This document shows, piece by piece, positions 22,338 through 34,900 of a stretch of DNA of 64,000 bases (the stretch's first letter is position 1; every line of letters begins with the position of its first letter). The translations under genes were made by a program, and so were the position numbers. Below the pieces are notes generated by a model, which had not been told where the DNA came from, did not search any database, and was given only the letters and a program-made list of their open reading frames with translations. Origin of the DNA: Euonymus europaeus (lineage: Eukaryota; Streptophyta; Magnoliopsida; Celastrales; Celastraceae); assembly GCA_963580455.1 (NCBI GenBank), contig OY756966.1:24183001-24247000 (forward strand). Reading direction: 5' to 3'.

Positions 22338-25300
22338 ATGGAGCTGTGTACGAGCCAAGCCATCTCGAATCCCTCTCAAACGTTCCCAAACGACCACCAC
22401 AGGATAATCTCCTCGAACTCCCTTCCTCTGCGGACCTCGTCTCAACATCTCTTTCCCAGGCGAATATCGGTCTCTCAATCCGCTCTCGGTCTATACTCCG
22501 GTACGATGCTAGGTTTTCTTGTGTCGTTAGTCGATTACTTCCTTTTGCTTTTGTCATTTGAGTTTAGCATTTGATATATGACTTGTGAACTTTAGTCTTT
22601 ATTTCCTGAATTCAATATTAATTTCTGCAAGAGCATAAATTATGCTGACGAGTGTTCATAAGACATGCTTTTATTTTATTTTATTTTATTCTCTCTCTTT
22701 CTTGTAAACATGCGTTTTATTGACTTGTGAAAAGATGTCGTTCTAATATGAAGTTTGAAATAATTCATAGCTGGTCACCATGTGATAAAGGCTTGGGGTG
22801 TTGAAGCTAAATAAAAAGGGCAGTGAAGAACTCACTGGTTTAGCTTGTGGGTGTGAGAAATGTGAAACAACGATTAGGAGTTTATGACTAAACTTAATTG
22901 AGCATAATAAACCATGGTTGAAGTAAACAAGTAGTAAGGTACTACAATTCTGGGTTTTTCAGTGACGTGTAAAGATTGGATTTGAATGATATGTGAGTCC
23001 CATTTTGTTTCTGAACACTAACTTCTTTGGTTAATTTTACAGGAAACCTCTGCTATATCAAGTCATTTCCAAGAGCAACATCATCTGGAGAAACATCAAG
23101 TGGAGCAAGTAACTATGTTGGGGAAGAACGTGATGGTGCAATAGCCGTAGAAGATGTTCCAACTGTTGGGAAGAGTGTGTACATTGAAAATTTGCAACTC
23201 GAAGTACCTAAAGAAGAGTCACCTGTAGATGAGCAAATGCAGAGTTCGGACTTTTTAAATAAACTTGACATTAAGGTTTGTTTGAAATGCTTTGAATTTT
23301 CTTTCTAGTGTAGCTGCAACTTTTAAATTCTGTGTAACTTTGTGCTAAAGAGCACTCAGCATAATGTATCAGCATTTTAGGAAGTGTCCTTTATGCTTTG
23401 TTGTTGCATGTTCCCCCTCCCACGAGGATTTTATTTGGTGCGCTTTCTGCCATTCTCATTACATCCCATTTTCTTCTTAATTCTTTCCTATTGACCAACA
23501 AGTTTTTCATTGGAGGGTATTTTGTTTCATTTTCCCCTATTTTATAGAGGTTTACTAAGTTGATTGCACAATCACGTTTAAAAATTAGCTGTGACTCTTG
23601 ATTGTGCTGTTTCTTGGATAATTCAATGTCTAAAATTCTGTGTTGATATGAGAATCAATGTAGACTTAGTTGCTGTGAGGATGCAATTAACTGTAGTTGA
23701 AAGCGTTCACTGGATGCTTGATGAAACTTCGACAATTATGTCGATCCTGAGCGGTTACCTGAGCAACACTATACATGCTTCGCTCTTTACTTTTTCCTTC
23801 ATCACTAAGTTTTATATTGTTGGATTCTACTGCCAATTATGTCGACATGAATTTTGCCTTCTAATTGTCCTAATGCTATTTGGCTCAAAAGAAGTGGGAA
23901 AAGACAAATTAATGGAGTCGGTATAGCATTATTAACGTGCTTTATTTCCGGAACTCATGGATGTGTTGAAGATTATATTGACAGAACCACAATTTTCTTC
24001 TTTGAAAAAAATGATGGTTAATTTTTCAAGTCCAATGTGTTGCAATGATGAATGCTAGGAAGTTGAGTTTAAGCTAAGTCTACTCGATGAAAGACAATCC
24101 TGAGCGGTTACCTGAGCAACACAATAAAATTTGAATGTTTTTTGTGTATCTCCTTTTCATTGCGTTTCTACTGGTAGTCTTTTTAAGATCCACAATTTTA
24201 CAATGATGAGGCTCACTGGTATTATATAAATATATGCAATAACTTCTCTAAAATGTGGATTGTTTAGCGTGCATCCAAGATGCTGGGGTTTATTGTTCAT
24301 TGTCATGGTGTTGCGGTTATTGTCTGTGTGCCTGTTTTCAATATAGACTCTGTGATGATGCAATTAAATGTAGTTGAAAGTGTTCATTGGATGCTTGATG
24401 AAACTTCGACAATTATGTCGATCCTGAGTGGTTACTTGAGCAACACTAAACATGCTTTGCTCTTTACTTTTTCCTTCATCACTAAGTTTTACATTGTCGC
24501 GTTTACAGTCAATTATGTCATTTCCCAATGTTCAAACATGAACTCTGCCTTCTTATTGGCCTACTGTTATTTTTTACTCTCTCTTTCTGTCTCTCTATCT
24601 CTTGCTTAATTTTTTTTTTTAATTTGTGATTGATTAATTGGATGCATTAGTCAATCAGTTTTGCATTCAAAGTGGAGAAAATTTTATAATTTCATGAGGA
24701 TATTTACCAAATAGTCTTGTAGGAGTAATTCAGTCTCTTGTTTGAAGCGTGTTTAATGTGTTAAAAGAATTCCATAAAGTTGGTTCCGTGATTTATGATT
24801 TCTTTCAAAAAAGGAGACATTAATGGAGCCTGTATAGCGTACTTTACTTCTGGAACTGATGCATATATTGAAGACTATATTGACAGAGCCACAATTGTCT
24901 TCTTGGAGTAAAAATGAGGGTCTCAATTTTTGCAGTCCAATGTGTTGCGATGATGAATTCTAGGAATTTGAGAAAATTTACACTAAGTCTACTCAATGAA
25001 AGACAATCCTGAGCGGTTACCTGAGCAACAAAATAAAATATATAATTTTTCTCTATTTCCATTTCTGGCATTTCCACTGATTGGCTTTTAAAGATCCACA
25101 ATTTTACAATGATGAGGCTCGCTAGTAAATATTTGCAATTTTACATGTATCAACTAAAAATCAAGTTTTATTTATATGAACTCAGAGAAATCTGGCAAGC
25201 CAATTTGCAGAGCAAGGGCATCCTATTGAATGGCGTGACTTGCATTGAAGGTTGGCGAAATAAATTGCGGTTCTCCGTGCCTATCAAATCTTTCTCATTT

Positions 25301-26019
25301 TGATTATGGCCTCGAACAAGCCGCTACATGTATTTCTACTTGTAGTCACCTGTTGTTTTTAGGACTGTTCCAGAGTCTACATTCTGGGCAACTGATTTCT
25401 ATTCTCTCTTTATTTTTTGATTCTCACATGAATGGTAGTTTTTGGCTGCAAAAAGTTCCACGAAAGAAATTGTTTAGTCATGATGTAGAAAGAGAAGAAT
25501 GTTTTGGTTTTGGATTATGTACTTAGAGAGAATTCGTTGTTTATTGAAATTTTACATTGACGATTGTGTTGCTGAATTTTTGCAGCTCGACTCGGAAGAT
25601 TCATATGCTTTTCTTATATATGGTGGCGGTGCCTTGGTTGCCCTGTGGTTAGCTTCAGCCATTGTTGGTTCTATTGACTCTATTCCAGTGGTGTGTGTAC
25701 ATTTCTAATCTGTGTGTATCGGATTTTTTTTGAGACTCTGACTTTATAGTTGCAGTTGTTTTGACTGGCAATCTGATGTTTGTTGTGCTATCAGTTCCCC
25801 AAGTTGATGGAAGTTGTGGGTCTTGGCTACACAGTTTGGTTCAGCACTCGCTACTTGATCTTCAAGGTACCCTTCTTTTGGTCACTCCATTATGCTCCCT
25901 AATATTTATCTGCAATACTAATGAGATTTTGTCGCCTTGTTTTGCAGGAAAACAGGGATGAATTGGTTGCAAAAATTGAAGAGCTTAATCTGCAGGTTTT
26001 TGGCTCAGATGATAATTGA
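22338..26019 (+). CDS. CURT1D: CURVATURE THYLAKOID 1D-like protein, chloroplastic
   Basis: A small thylakoid membrane protein of the family that bends grana margins. Exons: 22338-22500, 23043-23275, 25586-25690, 25795-25866 and 25948-26019, joining to 214 residues without stops. The N-terminus (MELCTSQAISNPSQTFP..) is Ser-rich and low in acid, as expected of a transit peptide. The C-terminal CURT domain begins near 133. A first membrane span (SYAFLIYGGGALVALWLASA) is followed by IVGSIDSIPVFPKLMEVVGL, a second span (GYTVWFSTRYLIF), and a charged tail, KENRDELVAKIEEL..FGSDDN. The MELCT start and the SIDSIP and FPKLMEVVGLGY blocks match CURT1D best. The first in-frame ATG was used. Intron 2 (23,276-25,585) is long because of an internal duplication. 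Confidence 0.92.
23665..25130. repeat. Large tandem duplication inside CURT1D intron 2
   Basis: Two related segments lie head to tail, about 23,680-24,225 and 24,355-25,130. Shared blocks include GTTGAAAG(C/T)GTTCA(C/T)TGGATGCT (23,697 and 24,370), a TATTGACAGA(A/G)CCACAATT block (23,978 and 24,880), TCCAATGTGTTGC (24,031 and 24,939) and GATCCACAATTTTACAATGA (24,187 and 25,094). The offset grows from about 673 to 911 bp, so one copy gained or lost about 230 bp. A short block, ATCCTGAGCGGTTACCTGAG, occurs four times, at about 23,744, 24,100, 24,420 (diverged) and 25,006. Confidence 0.85.
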
Positions 26020-28997
26020 TACAAACTGTTTCATAGATCTTGTAATTGTGTAGCATTTATGCCATATTAAGATGTTAATGTATAGATAAATGTGTTTTTC
26101 TCCATCTAAATGAGGAATCTTGTTTTCTTTTCGTCTTGTCGAAGTGAAGACTGAAAGAGGGGAAGGTTTTCATTTAACGAGGTAGGTGATGGCTTGGAGA
26201 TCCTTGAAGGTATTGTGGTTTTTCTATACCTTGTTCTTAGATGAATGAAACCATGACACTTTTTTTAGTCCAAAAAGGCTCGTCCTTACTCTGCAGTGTT
26301 GATGACATTTGGTTTGTACTTTCATTTTTCTCGAATGAAGTCTACGGCGGAGCGGAAAGGTGGTTGTTTATAGGAAATCGGACTGTGGCCACTACCATTG
26401 AACAAAAGGAAGTTTTCTGGTCAAAAGTACAAGGTCGTGATACATTGACATTGATATTGACATTAGTGATTTGATGTCTTGATCTTCAGCTATATTTTGA
26501 TTGGTATAAGATCTTCACCAGATCATTTTTCATAGGAGTATCATTGCTAATTCTCCTTTTCAAAAAAAAATCATTGCTAGTTCTTATATTATGGATAGTG
26601 TGACCAAAAGAACTTTACCCTTGTCGGTGTTTCAATTTTTGGGTTATTTTTGAAATGAGGTTTCAATTTTTAGGTTATTTTTGGAATGAGGGTTGGGAGG
26701 GGTTAGATTGAGAGAGGTTGGGTTGGAAAGAGTTGGTAAAAGTGAACTTATAAGTATTTGAGAGGTTGGAAGGTGTTGGGAAGATTTATGTGTTAACATC
26801 TTTTAATCTCTTATTTGGAGGGGTTGAGAAAATGGGAGTTGAAAGGAGTTAAGAGGGATTCGGGAATCCTTCCTAACATCTTGAGATGTTTGTGCCAAAC
26901 AAGAGTTCATATGAGTTAATTTATTCGCAAACTCTTCCCAAGCAAGGCCTTAATGGAGCCCCCGTAGTGTTTTTTGATTTATTTTCTGTTGTCTTTTTAC
27001 TTTTTTATTTTTTTTAGAAAATGTCATTTTATTTATTTTTTTAAAACTTACAATCAAACGTATTTTTGAAGCTATCTTATACAAAACAAATATATCAAAC
27101 AATGAGGAGAGAATATCACTGTTAAACCAATAATTTGTTTGGAGTTAATTACCAAGAATGCTGAATATGCAATTGCATTCATGATCCCAATGCACTAAAA
27201 AACATTAAAACCCACATGAATTATAGATCCACCGCGTGGGACATCCGTGTAAAAGCCGACCAGCATCTTGACTCTGGAGTCTTGAACACATCTATTGAAC
27301 ATGGGTCGGTGCCAACTGTTACCTATGAAGCGACAAAAGAATACAACTAAAATATGTGTCTAATTCCTTTTCGGAATATATCTTTCGATAAATGTGTGAA
27401 GGTATGCTGCAAATTAGGTTTTCTTCAAAGCGATATGGTTTTAGTTATATAGAACCGATATCAACAAATGCAAGATCCTTTGCTTAGTCACCAAGTAAGA
27501 ATTCACAAAAATATTGCATTATATTTAACACACTGCCAGTAAGGCTCTAGGGTCCACAATTATAGGCATCATAAAAGTCCCAACTCTTATAAGAAATTGG
27601 AAAAAAATAATAATAATGAGGTGTGTATCTTTAGAACACCAGATAAATAAGAATTTATTACAATATATATCAACGTGTGATAAATTTGTTACTTAAATTT
27701 TGAATTCAAAATACACATGCCAAGTTTCCAACACAAATTTTTCATTTTTGTATAATGAGGATAGGCGGTGGGTGTTCAAACTCGAGATTCGAGGTATACA
27801 TAATCTAATTCGCTAATTAAACAATTTGAATTTCTTCAGCTTTTTCGCATAGCCCAAAATCCCTAAATTTTCAGGAAACAAGAATTCTTAAAAAATTAAT
27901 ATTAATAGTATTATACTAATAATCACAAAGACATTCAAGTCACATGGAGACACAATTAGCCCAATAATATTCATTCTATTACAACTTAAAAATATAAAAA
28001 AAATAAACTCATTCAAGCCAATTTTAATTTTTTTATGGAGGAGCGCGGATTACATTCCTAACCAAACGCCAACTTCTATATAAACTTTTTGGAAAAAAAA
28101 TAATAAAAAATCGACCGTTACGAGAAGAGCGCGGATTCGTTTACCGCGTCACCCTCTCGTTAATGACACGTCTCCGTCTGTTGGACACTTAACTGTGCTT
28201 TGTACGACGTTAATTTTGTTTTCCCGATTTCATGATTTTAAAATATTATAGAACGATTGAATAATTTTTTCTTTCTTTTCATTTTCTTTTTTAAAAAAAG
28301 ATTATGAATCAGAGGGAATGTTATTGTTTTCGATATTTTTTTTTTCATTAGAGAGAGAAGCAAGAAGAACCTCTTCAGTTCACAAATTCAGATTTCGATT
28401 TTTTCCTCTCATTCTCTCTGATTTCCGCACTGTGAATAGTGCACTCGCTTAGTAACGCTCTCTCTCCTAATTGATAGTGTTTGCCTGGTGCAGTCGTCTG
28501 TGTATGTTATTGGTAAGTGGATTGCTTGATATACTCGAATACTTTGAGTGTATGTGTGTCTGGGTTTGGTAAGTGAATTTTGAGATACGCGTAGTGGCTA
28601 CATTTGGCGTCGGATTTGCTAAGCACAAAAATTTCTGTGGATTTTTGGGGATTGGTTCGGTTCTTTGTACTTTGATCTCTGAAATTTATTATTCATGATA
28701 GTTGGTTTCATTAGCATTTAATGCTGGTTGTTTTATCCCTATGAAACCTAATTGAAGGATGGAATACGAAGCGATATTGGCTGCAACTTATAAAAGAAAA
28801 GGAATTAGGTTTCCATTTTCTTCTCTTTTTTTTTTGTTTCAATTGACCAAAATCTGTCTAACAGTACTGCATTAGAACAAAGAGTTGTTTATTAGTTCTG
28901 AATTGGCAAAGTGTTTAAGATTTTTTTTTTATTATTTACAGATTCTTTTTCATGCTCTATTGTTGTTTTGGGTGCAGAAGAAGAAAGTTTCTTGACA
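26020..28997. other. Intergenic region between CURT1D and the MUN-like gene
   Basis: Starts with the CURT1D 3' UTR. From 26,620 to 26,960 there is a G-rich stretch of imperfect repeats (GGGTTATTTTTG(A/G)AATGAGG twice), possibly a decayed transposon. Then AT-rich DNA follows. From about 28,340 a CT-rich 5' UTR begins for the downstream gene, and a probable 5'-UTR intron starts near 28,512 (G|GTAAGTGG). No supportable extra coding gene. Confidence 0.5.
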
Positions 28998-31900
28998 ATG
29001 TTCACAGATGGCGTCAGAGTTCGACAGGTGAGCCAGTACTGAACACTTCTATAAATATTTTCACTTATGAAAATAAATTTTTTTGGGGTCTCGGGTGTCA
29101 CTTGTGAGTAGCCGGGCTGGATTGATTCCAATTTTGATCTTGTTCTAGGAGGTCAATGGTGCCAAGAGGAGAGAAGCTTTTAACTCGATTTCAACTCCCC
29201 AAAGGAGAATTGATCCTATTGTTAATCAGATAAAAGGCGCTTATAACTCTGGAGTGCTTCCACCTACCAAATTCCATAATGGGCATTGGTCTGGTGTAAT
29301 TCCAGCCTCACAACCAACATCAGTGACTGGTATTGATGGCAGGTCAGGATCCGATATGGACACATCCTCTGATTCTGAGGATGAGGTTTATGGTGGGCAA
29401 TATTCACTCAAATCGTCTCCTCAAGACGACAAAATTCCTACCGGTGTAGCTACTGAATACCCTGCTTCGAGACACAGGGACATGAGTAATTACAATGACG
29501 AGATTAATTTTTCTAGGAAGTCAACTCCAGAGAAACAAGGAAAATGGGAAAATGGACTTGGAAGGGAAGGTTATGGGGTTCTATTTGGCGAACCAGGTGC
29601 TGCTGAAGATGAATTGTCAGATTCTGCCACTAGCACTGAAATGTCTTCTATGCAATGCAGAAGCAACAGCAGTGCAACTCGGAGAGAAACATACACTTCA
29701 GATGGATATTCTTCTAGTATACAGCTGCAGCCAAATGTTGATACTAGAGTTAAACAGGTTTGTAGTCGCTTTCTTTCCATATGAAATGTCAACCTGTCTT
29801 TTAGAATTATGGAACTGTTTAATTGCTGTGCTTGTTGCTGACAACTTGCTTCCTTTTTTCCTTTTCCTTTTCCTTTTCCTTTACATGCTTATAATCAAAT
29901 TTAAAGCTTTTACATGTGTTGCTGGTGTGAAGAAGTTGAATGAGTTGATTGTGGCCTTGTAAAAAACATTTCGTTAGTTCCCTTGTAATTTGCATAACCT
30001 GTTTTCTGTTTACACTGCAACCTATAATGATCAATTTTTCATGCTGCTGCCAAACTGCTAAATATTAAAAAAAAAAAAAACCTTCAAAGCCTTTTGAATG
30101 TGATCAAGACTGATCATCTAGTTGATGTTCTGCGTGGAGTTTTCATTATATTGTCACCCAACGTTTAGTGTGCCTCAGGCCAGTCTAAGCTGGATAAATG
30201 CTTACAGGACTTTTGTGTGAGAAGAATGCAGAATGAAAATAACTATAAGGACCGTCCCAGTGCTCCTCCATTTATTGGTTCTGATCCAAAAATTGAACAT
30301 GATGCTGAGAAAGTTTCGACTTCCAGAACTTCTGGCACACCTTTCTTAACGGATTCAAACAGTTTTGCAACCACTTGCAAAGCAGAAGCATCAAAAAGCA
30401 TTCATGTCGGCACTTCTGAGCAGGATGTTCCTGGCTGTGGAATTACTTCTGACCCATCTGTCAGGTTTGTGTGCATAGCCATGTTCCTTAACCTGGTGAA
30501 AGTTACTGGGAATAGTGACAGTAAATATCATGCTATGCTCTTCAGGACAGCAGATGGTGTATCTACAGGACCTGTACCTGTCCGCCTCCCAACATTTCAT
30601 GCGAGGTTGGTCGGGCTAATTTCTAAATAGATATGATTTTAGTAATTATCTTATCAATTTAGTGGCTTTTGGAACTTCAATTTATGGTCCTTCAAATTTT
30701 GTATTGAGCTGGATACAGTGGGCAAGGTCCATGGTGTGCTGTAATTTCTTATGATGCTTGTGTCCGGTTGTGTCTCCATTTATGGGCCAAGGGTTGTGTG
30801 GAAGAAGCTCCTCACTTCTTGAATAACGAATGCACAGTGCTGCGAAATGCATTTGGGTGAGTGGTTACATCACATTTTTTTGTTTTTTATCATTGTTTGA
30901 TATCCAAATAGACTTGTTTAGGTGGTGCAGAATTCTTAGTTTATATACATGAGTGTGTGTATCCACACACATGAACTGAGGAAAGCGTGGAGTAATACGA
31001 AAGAAAATGAACTCTAATGGATTACTGGAGAGAGTAGCTTCAGATAGGAATGAATGACAGAAGAAAGCCATGCAGTAGATTCCAACAAATTCCTCTTATG
31101 GATTCATGAACCCAACTGCAAATTGTTTTGTATCCAAGGTTTTTGACGGTTATGATGTACTGAGAAAAGCTTAGGTATAGATGGTAAATGTAGGCTTTAT
31201 AATCATAGTTAATATTTAGCAGGTTGCAGTTATCTTGGTATCCATTGATTATTGTGTGTTGATCGAGATATCTTTTTTTTCTTCCTGTTTCTGATTAGTC
31301 CTCTTTTGCCCTTCAAAATTGTAGTTTACAGCATGTATTGATACAACCAGAAGAAGAGCTATTGGTAAAACAAACCTCAGAGTTTTTCAGCGAAGGAGTT
31401 GCTCCAAAATCTAAAAAAATATATGGAAAAATGAAAGTGCAAGGTCTGCTTTTGTCAACAAAGAATATTGATCTCGTTTTCTCTAATTTGCATGTCAAGT
31501 CCTTGACAATATCTCTGAATTCGTGGTATTGCACAGTGCGTAAAGTGAAAATGGGTCTAGAGCCACCTCGTGGTTGCAATTTCTCATCTCTTGGTCCACA
31601 AAAGATAAAACTCGAGGCACTTCATCACCGCTTAGCCAGTCTGAACTCAACCTTATATTCTGGTTGGAAAGCTGTACAGAACGTTCGTGTCACCCCTCGA
31701 GTTCCTGCAAATGGATCTTTTTCACAACATAGCCTAGCGTATATGCATGCAAGCGCTGAGTACGTGAAAGAGGTTTCCAGGCTCTTGAGAAATGGTGTAT
31801 GCAGTCTTCACAACAGTTCATCATCATATGAAGCGGTTCAAGGTGTGTAAAACATTAACTTGTAAATACTAATATTATCTGATTCAAAAAAATTCTGCTA

Positions 31901-34900
31901 GCAATCGGTTTACATCCTGCCCTTCCTTGACCCTACCTCCATTGTTGGAGCCTGTGCGTGTGGTAGTTGTTTTAAAAAATAAATAAAAATTTGAAAAATT
32001 ATGTTCAACATGAATTTGAATGTCTGGCAAAGTCAGAGTCTCAAGAGTTGATCGTATGAGTAACTTAAAAGAAGAAAATTAGAATTAGGTGATTATTCTA
32101 AACATGCTTAAAAGTTAATATTTTTTAGTGCTTAATTGGGTAAAGATCTGAGTTTCTCATGTATCTTTATTTGACGGTGGTTTTTGATTTGGCATTCTAT
32201 GCATCCACAGTGTGGATACGTAGACCCATAAAGGTGTGGTATATAATTGGTAGTCTAATTATATCAAATAGGGTAGGTATGAAGTAGCAGTTCTGTTTGC
32301 CAAAGATTTACATAGTTTGATCTTTCCTGATAAATTGTTGACATTTTGCATTATTTTATCCAAGGAAATGGCTATTGCTTTTGCCCTATTTGACTTAAGA
32401 TGATTATCTGTTGTCTCTGGACATATCTAAAGGAAGTGACCCTCTGTTGTTTAGAAACATATGGTTGCTTGTTGAGATTGAAAAGTTCATCGAAAGAGGA
32501 TGTGGTTCGAATGCAACCTGGATCTAGTGAAACACATGTGTTGTAAGCACCTCCTTGTTTTGCTGTGCTTTCTCCTTTGTTCCTCTTTTTCTAAGAAGTA
32601 AATATAGAAAGCCATTGTTACTTTCTGGTTACTGATATGCAGCTTTCCTGATGGTCTTGGAGACGATCTGATCATTGAAGTTCAAGATTTGAAAGGACAG
32701 TGCTATGGTCGTGTCCTGGCTCAAGTTGCCGCTATTACTGATGACCCAGTAAGAAGCTTTTTTACTGTTTATGTTGTGTACGAGGTATAGGAAGCCATAC
32801 TCAAATGCTGGAAAGCCTAATTTTGATCATGTGCAGGGTGAGAAGCTTCGCTGGTGGCCTATTTATCACGAGCCAGAGCATGAACTTGTTGGCAGAATAC
32901 AGTTGTATATTAGCTACACTACTTATGCTGATGAGTCTAATCAACCTAAGGTACTAGCGTGATGATGTCTTTGGCACTTGTTACCTTATGATCTTACAAT
33001 GAGTCTGCTATAGGTGCTTCTGTGTGTACAGATGCAGAGCAATGTGAAGAATAAAATGATACCGTTTCTCTTATCACATAATCTAATGCTCCTCCTCGTT
33101 TGCAGTGTGGCCAAGTTGCAGAAACTGTGGCATATGATTTAGTTTTAGAAGTAGCAATGAAAATTCTACATTTTCAGCAAAGGAATCTGTTGTTGCATGG
33201 TCCATGGAAATGGTTGGTGACGGAATTTGCATCTTACTACGGAGTATCAGATGCTTACACCAAATTAAGGTATTGGAATGAGGAAGAAAGTGTAGTTTTT
33301 TTTACTTTGTCTGTCTGGGGAACCTTAACAATACATTTCAGGGCATGTCACAGTATTTAATCCATGTGCAACTTGCAGATACCTTTCATATGTCATGGAT
33401 GTGGCAACACCTACTAAAGACTGTCTAGACTTAGTAAATGATTTGCTACTGCCAGTTCTAATGAAGGGAAACAGCAAGAATGTGCTGAGTCATCAAGAGG
33501 TATGAATTAATTTGCCCTAAGGTTTTTCATCTTTAAGTCTGCGAGCATTATTTTCAGTTAGACTGCATGTTCTGCTTAAGTCAGTGCTATTATAGTATTA
33601 TCCAGCTACTGTAGGGTCAAAGTTCTGATCGGTCTCTTTTGTGGTGTTCTATTATAAAAAATAAAAAAAAAATTGGTGTGAATTTGCCATTGCTCGTCAC
33701 TATTGAAATTTTGTAAAGAAGCTGCTTGTAAAATTCGATTCCAAGTGAGTTTGACATGGCTTAGTTTTAGGTCCTTTTCTTTATCTTTGTGAGAAATGCT
33801 AATGAAAAACACTTCTAGAAGCAACTTAAACATGTATCTGCCTATTTTAGACACTTCTAAAAACAGCCATTTTTAAAATTTATATAATCTACTTACAAAA
33901 TATGCTTTAAGCAGTTTTCAATGAGCACAAGCAATGCCAAACTGGACCTTAATTTTGGTAAGCTATTGAAACTTATAGATAAGACATTTTCCATTATTAG
34001 GATCTCATTGCTATCTTTCCATAAATATTTTCCCGTGGCATCTTGTTTTCCTTTAGGTTATAAAGTCCAAGTGGGACTAACTTCCCCATTTTCCATTGAT
34101 CTTTTATTTCACATGGGGACGTGCTGAAAATATTTACCTCTATATTTCAAATTATCTACGCATATTTAATTGAATCTGATTGACCTATTTATTTATGTTA
34201 TGTCAACAGAATCGCATCTTGGGGGAGGCAGAGGATCAAATTCAGCAGATTCTGGTTTTGGTTTTTGAGAACTACAAGTCATTAGATGAATTATCACCAT
34301 CCGGCATGATGGATATTTTCAGACCTGCCACTGGATTGGCAGCTCCTGTTTTGGCATCTGCTGTCAAATTATACTCTCTACTGCATGACATATTAAGCCC
34401 TGAGGCACAGCGGAAGTTTTGCAGATACTTTCAGGTTAAAATTTTATATTCATGCTACTAACATTTAGTCTTTGCTGCTCAATTACCTTTATGATGTGAT
34501 GTGCTATATGATGTTATAGTACACTTACCATACAGGCTGCTGCAAAAAAGAGGTCAAGAAGGCACTTGTCAGAGACAGATGAATTTATTCAAAGGGTTAA
34601 CGAGAGTGCATTGGATCCTGTCACATTTTCTATTTCTTACCAGAAGATGAAATCTGTTGTTTTGAATATACAAAATGAAATCTTCACTGACATAGAGATC
34701 CAGAATCATCATGTGTTTCCTAGGTAAACAAATTTTCTTTTATTATATTATGGTCATCTATGCAGTTGTATCCGAATCTCTGGTATGTAGTCATCTTAGG
34801 GGTGTTCAAATACTGAAGTTTCTCAGTTATTGGTTCATTTCCTAGCTTGCTCTACATCGACATTGTCATCTGTAGTAGTGGCTCTTAGCCTCTTACCGGC

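Noticed and set aside
24280..24609. 109-codon frame in the CURT1D intron
   Set aside because: Part of the intron tandem duplication; a similar frame in the other copy is not conserved beyond shared DNA.
29495..29962. 155-codon frame overlapping MUN-like exon 2
   Set aside because: Out-of-frame shadow of exon 2 running into the intron.
31325..31850. Treating 31,338-31,850 as one uninterrupted exon
   Set aside because: A GT-AG intron (31,444-31,536) fits the frame and removes a hydrophobic segment that does not match the family.
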